Below are positions 5,895-11,174 of a DNA stretch of 11,174 bases, in pieces; position 1 is the first letter of the stretch, and the number at the start of each line of letters is the position of its first letter. Made by a program: the position numbers and the translations under genes. The stretch spans positions 1-11,174 of the forward strand of contig MHFC01000144.1 in the NCBI GenBank assembly GCA_001804025.1. Direction: 5' to 3'. This DNA is from Omnitrophica bacterium GWA2_52_8 (GTDB lineage: Bacteria; Omnitrophota; Omnitrophia; Omnitrophales; Aquincolibacteriaceae). The notes beneath the pieces are model-generated. The model saw nothing but the letters and a program-made list of their open reading frames with translations, ran no database searches and was not told the DNA's origin.

Positions 5895-7168
5895 GATTTA
5901 AGCGGTTTCCCGGATCGAAGGGATTCGACCCGCTGCTTGGCTTCCTCATGACAGCGTTCAAGTTCTTCAGAAGAAACGCCGCTAAACAAAGCGTTTGAGA
6001 CTAAATACAGCCAAAGCCCCGCCCCGAGAAGCCAGCTTGCGGCAGCAGTCCCCAGCAGGACAAAAAATAATTCGGAATAATAAACTGCCGCAATTCTTAA
6101 AATAAGTGCGGTTCCGATCAATGCGGAAATGACCGACAAAAACACCGCGTGCGCTTTAAGGCGCTGGGTTTGTCCTCCGTGGCTAAAAATGACCATAAGT
6201 CCGACAGCAAACACCATCAGACCATAGCCTCCGATGAAAGCGATGTGGAGTAACGCGGCGCGATAGAGCGGAAAGAAAATAATGATGGCGTGCCCCAAAA
6301 AGACCATCCAGAATGAAAGCCAAAGCATCCGGACAAAAGGTTCTTTCATGAGCGGCTTAACGGCCAGTGCATGGGCGCGGAAATAAATGAAGCCGATGAC
6401 AGCAGTCCGCAAAAAATAACCGGCCCTAATCAGCCCCAGACCTTCCGTCACAAACGAGACGGCAATCCCGGCAATCGCCGCCAGTTGAACCGCAAGGGAT
6501 TGCCGGCGCCGGCGTTTTTGGGCCTGAACGTCCATCCCTGTGAAAAGAGGGCGGTATGTCCCCATCAAACGAGGCCCAAGAAAACTTCCGACTCCCACGA
6601 CAATGGAAAGTAAAAATCCCTGCTCCAGCAGCAATTTCGCAATTTTATTAACGGGGGGAGGAAACCAGTTCAAGTCGGAGCCGATTAAAAGCAGGGTCCC
6701 GGCGAGCCCCGCGAGAAGCCCGGCCGGAATCCAGACGAATTCCACCGGCGGCTGAATATTGGAATCTTTTTTCTTTGCAAAAAAACGGCGGCCGGCAAAA
6801 AAAGCGAGCATAAGCAGCCAGGAGGCAAAACAAATCCTGCCCGCAATCCATGCCTGACACATATAGAGGACGGGCGCGGCATTGACGAGAATAAAAAAAA
6901 TCAGGAACTCAACCGGACTTGCGGATCGGGCCGAAGCAAACCGCGGCATTGCCGTCAGAAGGAATCCGGTGATGAAACATCCCATATAGGCGTGAATCTG
7001 AATATGAGAATGAAGCTGCATGGAATACTGCGGAATCCAATGGACTGCGTAGAAGAGCCAATGGCTTATGCCCCAAAAGGCCCAAAAAACGCCTAGCGGA
7101 AAGAAAACCCGATAAGGCTCTGCAATCGCAGCACGGCACCAATGAAATTGTTTGCTAAAAGCCTGCAT
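5891..7168 (-). CDS. nnrS: NnrS-family polytopic membrane protein
   Basis: A 425-residue, mostly hydrophobic protein with about 12 membrane spans. Family features include PYRVFFPLG near the N-terminus (18-26), a His-rich segment LHSHIQIHAYMGCF leading into GFLLTAMPRF, the central GVGSFLGPRLMG, and a late HIAFIGGYGLMVFAVGLMVIFSHGG. NnrS of Rhodobacter binds haem and copper and is needed for normal growth under nitric oxide or nitrosative stress; its chemistry is not settled. The C-terminus (about 398-425) is charged and soluble. It overlaps the acyltransferase gene by 14 bp and nrfH by 4 bp, so it is translated from the nitrite-reductase operon. That fits a protective role against NO made as a side product of nitrite reduction. 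AGGGAAGG lies just before the ATG. Confidence 0.9.
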   Translation of the reverse strand: MQAFSKQFHWCRAAIAEPYRVFFPLGVFWAFWGISHWLFYAVHWIPQYSMQLHSHIQIHAYMGCFITGFLLTAMPRFASARSASPVEFLIFFILVNAAPVLYMCQAWIAGRICFASWLLMLAFFAGRRFFAKKKDSNIQPPVEFVWIPAGLLAGLAGTLLLIGSDLNWFPPPVNKIAKLLLEQGFLLSIVVGVGSFLGPRLMGTYRPLFTGMDVQAQKRRRRQSLAVQLAAIAGIAVSFVTEGLGLIRAGYFLRTAVIGFIYFRAHALAVKPLMKEPFVRMLWLSFWMVFLGHAIIIFFPLYRAALLHIAFIGGYGLMVFAVGLMVIFSHGGQTQRLKAHAVFLSVISALIGTALILRIAAVYYSELFFVLLGTAAASWLLGAGLWLYLVSNALFSGVSSEELERCHEEAKQRVESLRSGKPLKS

Positions 7169-8117
7169 AAGCCTTCCCTGCCGGACCTTGTCCGGTGCGG
7201 CCGTCCGGTTGCGTTCCGGGATATTTCTTTTTTCCCTTCCAGCGCTTATGGGTCCAAAGCCACTGCTCGGGATGCTCGCGGATCTGCGCCTCGATGACCT
7301 GATTGAGACGCCGCGTCACCGTCAGATAGTCGTCGGTTCCTGAGTCCACAGGCACTTCGGGAAAAAGCGTTATTTCATATTGCCCGGGCGCTTTGCGAAG
7401 GCAGGCTCCCGGAACCAGCGCACAACCGGTTTTCAACGCAATCCGGGCCGGAATCGAGGTTGTCGAAGCCGGTCTGCCGAAAAAGTCCACCCAGGGCTCC
7501 TCATTGCCGGCCCACTGATCCATCAGAATGGCGACAATGTGATTGCGCGAGAGTTCACGCAGAATCTCCCTAAGCGCCGGTTTCGCTTCTTCTTTATGAA
7601 TAATGCCCAGCGTCGTTTTCCGGCGTAAACGGTTCAACCAGTCAAAGATATAAAAATTCCTGACATTTTTAACAAGCACGGAGCCGGGATATCCCGTGAG
7701 ATAAAACAAAAATGAAAGATACTCCCACGAACCGATATGAGAAACGATGAAAATGATGCCCTTTTTCCTGGCCAGGGCCTTCTCGAAGTGGTCCAGACCG
7801 CGGATCGTGAAACTCTTTTCAATCCCCTGCTTCAGAACGTGCGAAATCCGGAAAACTTCCATTAGCGAGACCAAGATATGCTCAAAGGAAGCCTTTATGA
7901 TCCGGTTTTTCCCCTCTTTCGACAGCCCTTCGCCAAACGCAATCGTCAAATTTTCCATCGCAACCCGGCGGCGGCCGGGAAGCAAATAATAGAGCGCTTT
8001 GCCGATTCCCCTGGCCGCGGAATTCGCTGCTTCGGGCGACAAGAGATCGCCTATGCGCGCCAAAGCCCGCACCACAATATAAGCCAGCCATTTCAAGAAG
8101 TTAAAGTCGGGTTTCAT
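7155..8117 (-). CDS. LpxL/HtrB-type lipid A (lysophospholipid) acyltransferase
   Basis: An inner-membrane enzyme of the LPLAT family that transfers a secondary acyl chain, usually to the lipid A precursor. It has 320 residues with an N-terminal hydrophobic segment (about 8-25). The catalytic HX4E motif is H127-IGSW-E132. Later hallmarks are FFGRPASTTSIPARIALKTG (a conserved region after the MDQ motif) and the near-terminal EHPEQWLWTHKRWK. The tail after KRWKGKKKYP is a short, polar, probably disordered extension. It is the first gene of a four-gene overlapping run with nnrS, nrfH and nrfA. This is an unexpected partner and may simply share the promoter. No good Shine-Dalgarno is seen before the ATG, and a REP-like palindrome lies only 13 bp upstream. 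LpxL and LpxM types cannot be separated from this sequence alone. Confidence 0.88.
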   Translation of the reverse strand: MKPDFNFLKWLAYIVVRALARIGDLLSPEAANSAARGIGKALYYLLPGRRRVAMENLTIAFGEGLSKEGKNRIIKASFEHILVSLMEVFRISHVLKQGIEKSFTIRGLDHFEKALARKKGIIFIVSHIGSWEYLSFLFYLTGYPGSVLVKNVRNFYIFDWLNRLRRKTTLGIIHKEEAKPALREILRELSRNHIVAILMDQWAGNEEPWVDFFGRPASTTSIPARIALKTGCALVPGACLRKAPGQYEITLFPEVPVDSGTDDYLTVTRRLNQVIEAQIREHPEQWLWTHKRWKGKKKYPGTQPDGRTGQGPAGKAYAGF

Positions 8118-8125
8118 TAGATGTA

Positions 8126-8154
8126 AATTTAGGGACAGTCCCTATCGGGGACAA
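8126..8154 (-). promoter_or_regulatory. weak candidate promoter for lpxL-nnrS-nrfHA
   Basis: TTGTCC (8154-8149), a 17-bp spacer and TAAATT (8131-8126) on the minus strand match sigma70 consensus at 4/6 in each box. The spacer contains the GGGAC-A-GTCCC palindrome, so a repeat insertion could have supplied or disturbed the promoter. Chance matches of this quality are common. Confidence 0.2.
8130..8144. repeat. REP-like palindrome TAGGGAC-A-GTCCCTA
   Basis: A perfect 7-bp inverted repeat with a 1-nt centre, followed at once by an overlapping GTCCC-TATCG-GGGAC dyad (8138-8152). Sequences of the AGGGACAGTCCCT type occur as dispersed repeats in many bacterial genomes, often with REP-associated tyrosine transposases. 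That link is recalled knowledge; only one copy is visible here. The GGGGACA that follows recurs at 8210-8216 inside the neighbouring inverted repeat. Confidence 0.5.
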
Positions 8155-8166
8155 GTCATGATTAAA

Positions 8167-8263
8167 CAGAACCTTTGCAAAATGGCCAGCCGGCGGCGTG
8201 CTTCCCATAGGGGACACTCAATATTTCGCCCCTATGGGCGCCGGCCATTTTGCAAAAGCTCAG
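8167..8263. repeat. nested inverted repeat, MITE- or REP-like element of about 97 bp
   Basis: The outer arms are 8167-8187 and 8243-8263, complementary at 18 of 21 positions; the inner 14 bp (TTTGCAAAATGGCC) are perfect. Inside is a second perfect 10-bp inverted repeat, CCCATAGGGG (8204-8213) with CCCCTATGGG (8229-8238), around a 15-nt loop. GCCGGCG (8189-8195) can also pair with CGCCGGC (8239-8245). The 9-mer GATTAAACA occurs on both sides, at 8160-8168 and 8263-8271, like a target-site duplication but overlapping the arm ends by one or two bases. No transposase is present, so it would be a non-autonomous element or a large structured RNA/DNA cruciform. Confidence 0.6.
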
Positions 8264-8270
8264 ATTAAAC

Positions 8271-8310
8271 AAAAAAGGCGCTGCAGGATTATACACCCGC
8301 AAGGCCTTTT
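8271..8310 (-). terminator. intrinsic terminator after the cupin gene
   Basis: On the minus strand a hairpin pairs AAAGGC with GCCTTT (8304-8309 with 8274-8279). After one C-C mismatch it continues through TTGC with GCAG and GGG with CCT, and the loop is about 8 nt. The stem runs straight into TTTTTTGTTT. It closes the unit that starts at 11128 and separates it from the acyltransferase-nrf unit. Confidence 0.7.
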
Positions 8311-8421
8311 GATGAAACAGCCCTCTGTTCGACGCGTTTCAACCCCCGACAGAAGGCTTTAAGATCAAGATTGCTTCAGCCCGTACCGTATTTGCCGATC
8401 GCCAAAATTTTCTTGGCCGCA

Positions 8422-8820
8422 TTATTCAGTTGTTTGACCGTTAAAATCCGCTTCTCCGGCCTCAGCTTCCTTTTTCGTTTTCCTTACAATACCGTCCTTA
8501 TGATGCGGCGGAGAGTAAATTGTATACATCTTCAAATCCTTTGAATCAGAAGTATTAATCACATTATGTTTTGCACCCGCAGGGACAATGACGGCAACAC
8601 CATCCCCGGCCGTATATTCATTACCGTCAATAAAACATTTCCCCTCGCCTTGTTCAAAGCGGAAAAATTGGTCATTGTCCGAATGCGTTTCCAGGCCGAT
8701 TTCTTCTTTAGGGCGGAGGCTCATCAAGACTAACTGGCAATGTTTGCCGGTATAAAGAACCTTCCGGAAATGATTGTTCGCTGTCGTGTCCTTTTCAATA
8801 TTTCCTTTAAATCCTTTCAT
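8422..8820 (-). CDS. single-domain cupin protein
   Basis: A 132-residue small beta-barrel cupin. Motif 1 is in GLETHSDNDQFFRFEQGEG (42-60) and motif 2 in PAGAKHNVIN (80-89). Likely metal ligands are His46, Gln51 (or Asp48/Asp50) and His85, so the usual second His and Glu of the HXH...E motif are changed. The family, recognised by its KVLYTGKHCQLVLMSL and IYSPPHHKDGIV segments, is widespread in anaerobes and has no settled reaction; a mannose-6-phosphate-isomerase-like label is common but not evidence of that activity. Length and the NGQTTE ending look complete. GGGAG lies 5-6 nt before the ATG. It follows the hemerythrin gene by 110 bp, with two hairpins between, and is closed by a terminator. 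Confidence 0.88.
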   Translation of the reverse strand: MKGFKGNIEKDTTANNHFRKVLYTGKHCQLVLMSLRPKEEIGLETHSDNDQFFRFEQGEGKCFIDGNEYTAGDGVAVIVPAGAKHNVINTSDSKDLKMYTIYSPPHHKDGIVRKTKKEAEAGEADFNGQTTE

Positions 8821-8853
8821 CAGGACTCCCTTCTTTTAAATTCAAAAATTCTT

Positions 8854-8875
8854 TTGGGCATTTCAAATTGCCCAA
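8854..8875 (-). other. stem-loop in the hemerythrin-cupin spacer (proximal to cupin)
   Basis: TTGGGCA (8854-8860) and TGCCCAA (8869-8875) form a perfect 7-bp stem with an 8-nt loop, 33 bp before the cupin start. It is not followed by a U-tract, so processing, stability or attenuation is more likely than simple termination. Confidence 0.4.
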
Positions 8876-8886
8876 GGCTAAAGGAA

Positions 8887-8914
8887 TAGGATGGGGCTTT
8901 GAAGTGCCCCTCCT
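8887..8914 (-). other. stem-loop just after the hemerythrin stop codon
   Basis: GGGGC (8893-8897) pairs with GCCCC (8906-8910), and AGGA with TCCT extends the stem around one bulged T; the loop is 8 nt. It has the same loop size and GGGC/GCCC core as the hairpin at 8854-8875, so the spacer holds two similar hairpins in tandem. No T-run follows. Confidence 0.4.
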
Positions 8915-8930
8915 GATGTTGCCCTCAACC

Positions 8931-9456
8931 TTATGTTTCAGGATGGTTTTTTATATACTGCCCGACGAGGATGGCGGCCGGATAAACGATATCCTCTTCA
9001 TCCTGAATATGCGCCTTGAGTTGCACCGCCAGATCCAATGTGCCCTGATCTCCATCAAGCTCAGCGGCTTGCCTTAACTCATCCATCGCCGCAAAAATTG
9101 CTTTATGTTCGGCAAGCATCTGCGGGTAATCCTTCTTAAGGTCTTCGGAACTCCCGATGGCCCATAGACATTCCCGCCGTCGATTCGCCAAAAGCCAGCT
9201 TTTTTAACACCCCCCGCTGCGGCAGAACAAACTTTTCTTCTTTAAAAATGTGCGGCCGCATAATCGTTGAGAGCTGCCCGGCGGCTTTTCCTGTTTTTCC
9301 GGGTGTTTGCGCCAGCCGCTCAATCCTGGCGTAAATCTGGTCATGCTCATGCCGCATAAATTTGGACGGTGTCCCCATATCTTTTTCAGCATAAACACGC
9401 GAAAATCCGGCGATGACAAAACAAAACGCGATCAATAAAATTCTGTAATGTCTCAT
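8931..9456 (-). pseudogene. secreted hemerythrin-like protein, split by a single-base frameshift
   Basis: Two overlapping frames together make one hemerythrin-type (HHE) four-helix protein of about 174 residues. The first (from 9456) gives a signal peptide (hydrophobic 6-18, likely cut after VYA) and the first two helices with His36/His38 and HIFKEE (His69, Glu73/74). It then runs off into a stop at 9136. The second (stop at 8931) supplies MLAEHKAI and LKAHIQDEED with the remaining His ligands. Removing one G from the GGG at 9163-9161 joins them smoothly as ...GMSM-AIGSSEDLKK.... Such proteins bind a di-iron centre and can sense or bind O2 or NO. The gene starts 4 bp after the flavoprotein gene, with AAGGAG overlapping its stop. 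It may be a true recent pseudogene or a sequencing/assembly error. A TTG at 9191 could start the second half, but that would leave out two iron ligands. Confidence 0.8.
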
Positions 9457-9460
9457 GGCG

Positions 9461-11128
9461 TTACTCCTTTAGGGCGCACCAGCGGGTTGTTCGTTGGCCG
9501 CTTGCTTTATAGGATTTCATCCCTCCCGAAAGATTGAAAGCGTTGAACCCGCGGCAACGGAGGGCGCGGGTTGCGTAATAGCCTCTTTGCCCCACACCGC
9601 AATAAGCATAAATTTCCTTATCGCGGGGAAGCGTCGTCATTTTTTCCCGTAGCTGATCAAGCGGAATATTAAGCGCATTTTCAATATGCTCGGCAGCGAA
9701 TTCGTCCGGGTTCCGGACATCCAGCAGAAAGACATTCTTTAAATCAATCTGGTCCCAATGCGCCAGAGGCGCGTCATTTCTCAATGCGTTCGCGGCCAGC
9801 ATTCCGGCCATATTCACCGGATCTTTCGCGGCACCGAATTGAGGCGCGTAACAAAGTTCGGCCTCCTCAAGGTCATAAACGGAACCTGCTTTTTGGATTA
9901 ACGCGGCGATGACGTCAATCCTTTTTTCAGCACCTTCTTTGCCGACGGCTTGCGCCCCTAATATTTTCCCGTCTTTCGGAGAAAAAAGAACTTTCATTTC
10001 AATGGGCTGAGCGTCCGGATAGTACCCCGCATGATGCCCCGGATAAAGATAGACTTTTTGATGGGGAACATTCAAACGTTTCAGATTTTTTTCATTCGCT
10101 CCGGTTAAGGACGCGACAAGTTCGAAGACTTTGCAGACAGCCGTGCCTTGGATGCCTCGAAAGCGGGAAGGGCGCTTAAAAAGCGTGTCCGCCGCGACCC
10201 GCCCCTGGCGGTTTGCGGGACCGGCCAAAGGAACCGTGATCCATTCTCCGGTTATGAAGTCGCGTGATTCAACGGCGTCTCCAACTGCCCAAATGCTGTC
10301 GTCGGAGGTCTTCATTTGATCATTCACTCGAATCCCGCCGCGCGCGCCGATTTCCAGGCCGCAATCCTTAGCAAGCGTGATTTCGGGTCTAACTCCTATC
10401 GAAAGAATGACCATGTCTGTTTTGAGGCGCAAGTCTCCCTTTGTCAAAACAGTCAAGGAGCCGTCCGTATTTTTCTCAAAACCGCTCACCGCTTGCCCAA
10501 GCCATAGAGATATGGCTTGAGATTTTAGATGTGCATGAAGGGTTGAAACCATTTCAGGATCGAAAGGAGGGAGCACCTGATTCTGCATTTCGATAATCGA
10601 AAGCCGGATTCCGAAGCGTGCGAGATTTTCCGCCATCTCGAGGCCGATGAAGCCGCCGCCGACAATGACCGCGGATTTTACCTTTTTCTCTTGAATCCAT
10701 TTTTTAATTTTCCGGCTGTCCGGGATGGTCCTTAAAACAAAAATTCCATCATTTTCAATTCCGGGCAGAGGCGGTTTGATAGGGGCCGCGCCCGGGGACA
10801 GGACCAGGGCATCATAAGCTTCTTCATAGATACGCCCTGTTTTTAATTCTTTGACTTCAACCGTTCGTTTTTCCCGGAAAATGCGAGTCACTTCATTTTC
10901 AAGTCTTACTTCAATATTAAACCGGTTTTTAAACAGCTCAGGCGTCGCGACCAGAAGATTTTTTTCATCCCGAATGACGTTCCCGACATAATAAGGCAGC
11001 CCGCAATTGGCAAAAGAAACGTAACTCCCCCGGTCAACGAGGACAATCTCCGCGTCTTCTGAAAGACGTCTTGCGCGTGCCGCACAAGATGCGCCGCCCG
11101 CAACACCGCCGACGATAAGAATTTTCAT
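9461..11128 (-). CDS. CoA-disulfide/persulfide reductase with C-terminal rhodanese domain
   Basis: A cytoplasmic FAD-dependent pyridine nucleotide-disulfide oxidoreductase of the CoADR-rhodanese (Npsr-like) type, 555 residues. The FAD motif is GGVAGGASCAARARRL (7-22) and the single redox cysteine is Cys42 in SFANCGLP. The NAD(P) motif is IVGGGFIGLEMAE (155-167) and the second FAD contact is AVGDAVE (281-287). The dimerisation domain ends near 450. A rhodanese domain follows (about 460-550) with LLDVRNPDEF and active-site loop CGVGQR (Cys510). Family members reduce CoA disulfide, CoA persulfide or polysulfide with NAD(P)H; some are annotated as NADH oxidase. No extra TusA or DsrE domain is present. 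It is the first gene of a unit with the hemerythrin and cupin. AAGGGA lies before the ATG; the upstream 46 bp show no convincing promoter. Confidence 0.93.
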   Translation of the reverse strand: MKILIVGGVAGGASCAARARRLSEDAEIVLVDRGSYVSFANCGLPYYVGNVIRDEKNLLVATPELFKNRFNIEVRLENEVTRIFREKRTVEVKELKTGRIYEEAYDALVLSPGAAPIKPPLPGIENDGIFVLRTIPDSRKIKKWIQEKKVKSAVIVGGGFIGLEMAENLARFGIRLSIIEMQNQVLPPFDPEMVSTLHAHLKSQAISLWLGQAVSGFEKNTDGSLTVLTKGDLRLKTDMVILSIGVRPEITLAKDCGLEIGARGGIRVNDQMKTSDDSIWAVGDAVESRDFITGEWITVPLAGPANRQGRVAADTLFKRPSRFRGIQGTAVCKVFELVASLTGANEKNLKRLNVPHQKVYLYPGHHAGYYPDAQPIEMKVLFSPKDGKILGAQAVGKEGAEKRIDVIAALIQKAGSVYDLEEAELCYAPQFGAAKDPVNMAGMLAANALRNDAPLAHWDQIDLKNVFLLDVRNPDEFAAEHIENALNIPLDQLREKMTTLPRDKEIYAYCGVGQRGYYATRALRCRGFNAFNLSGGMKSYKASGQRTTRWCALKE

Positions 11129-11174
11129 AAAATTCCCTTTGTTAAGCTAGTACCCAGTCAAGTTTGAAATCGGG

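Larger units (their letters stand above)
8118..8421. other. gene-free gap holding a mobile-element-like repeat and a terminator
   Basis: About 300 bp between the cupin and acyltransferase genes. From high to low coordinates it contains about 110 bp with no recognisable element after the cupin stop, an intrinsic terminator (8271-8310), a nested inverted repeat (8167-8263) and a short palindrome (8130-8144). A weak minus-strand promoter match for the acyltransferase operon is possible: TTGTCC (8154-8149), 17 bp, TAAATT (8131-8126), overlapping the palindrome. Confidence 0.6.

Noticed and set aside
8386..8487. Short frame shifted by one base relative to the cupin end, running past its stop to ...AIGKYGTG
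   Set aside because: The cupin's own ending looks like the natural end of its family. The other frame is open for only about 34 codons, has no start and is likely chance.

Overview
The window looks like a chromosomal piece of a Gram-negative, anaerobic or facultative bacterium of moderate GC content. A lipid A-type acyltransferase indicates an outer membrane. A periplasmic multihaem nitrite reductase points to nitrite ammonification. A LeuT-like amino-acid transporter, a hemerythrin and a CoA-disulfide-reductase-like flavoprotein fit a redox-flexible, probably uncultured lineage. The phylum cannot be fixed from this window; something like Omnitrophota or another poorly cultured Gram-negative phylum is only a guess. 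Every convincing gene is on the minus strand, so transcription runs from high to low coordinates.

Reading in the direction of transcription, the first block is 11128-8422. It holds an NAD(P)H:CoA-disulfide/persulfide reductase with a C-terminal rhodanese domain, a secreted hemerythrin-like protein split by a single-base frameshift, and a small cupin. It ends at a good intrinsic terminator near 8271-8310. The next 150 bases hold no gene. They contain a nested inverted repeat of about 97 bp, flanked by a 9-bp direct repeat, and beside it a palindrome of the AGGGACAGTCCCT type. Together these look like a small non-autonomous mobile or REP-like element.

The second block, 8117-4089, is a compact four-gene unit: LpxL-like acyltransferase, NnrS-family membrane protein, NrfH and NrfA. 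The genes overlap by 14 and 4 bp, then sit 9 bp apart. NrfH feeds quinol electrons to NrfA, which reduces nitrite to ammonium. NnrS is associated with nitric oxide stress, a by-product of this chemistry. NrfA here has an ordinary CXXCH motif at the active-site haem instead of CXXCK.

The third block, 3900-2071, is a LeuT-like sodium:amino-acid symporter. It is followed, with an ATGA stop/start overlap, by a 31-residue single-span membrane peptide that is probably its small subunit. A further unrecognised 42-codon ORF comes after that. The fourth block, 1774-92, is amtB-glnK: an ammonium channel with a signal peptide and its PII regulator. The PII T-loop lacks the Tyr51 modification site. A sigma70-like promoter is visible upstream of amtB, and two strong hairpins follow glnK.

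Functionally, much of the window concerns reduced nitrogen: nitrite to ammonium (NrfHA), nitrosative protection (NnrS, possibly the hemerythrin), ammonium import and its control (AmtB-GlnK), and amino-acid import (NSS transporter). I saw no entirely new multi-gene system. The most unusual items are the small transporter-linked peptides, the variant PII, the Na2-site change in the transporter and the mobile-element-like repeat.
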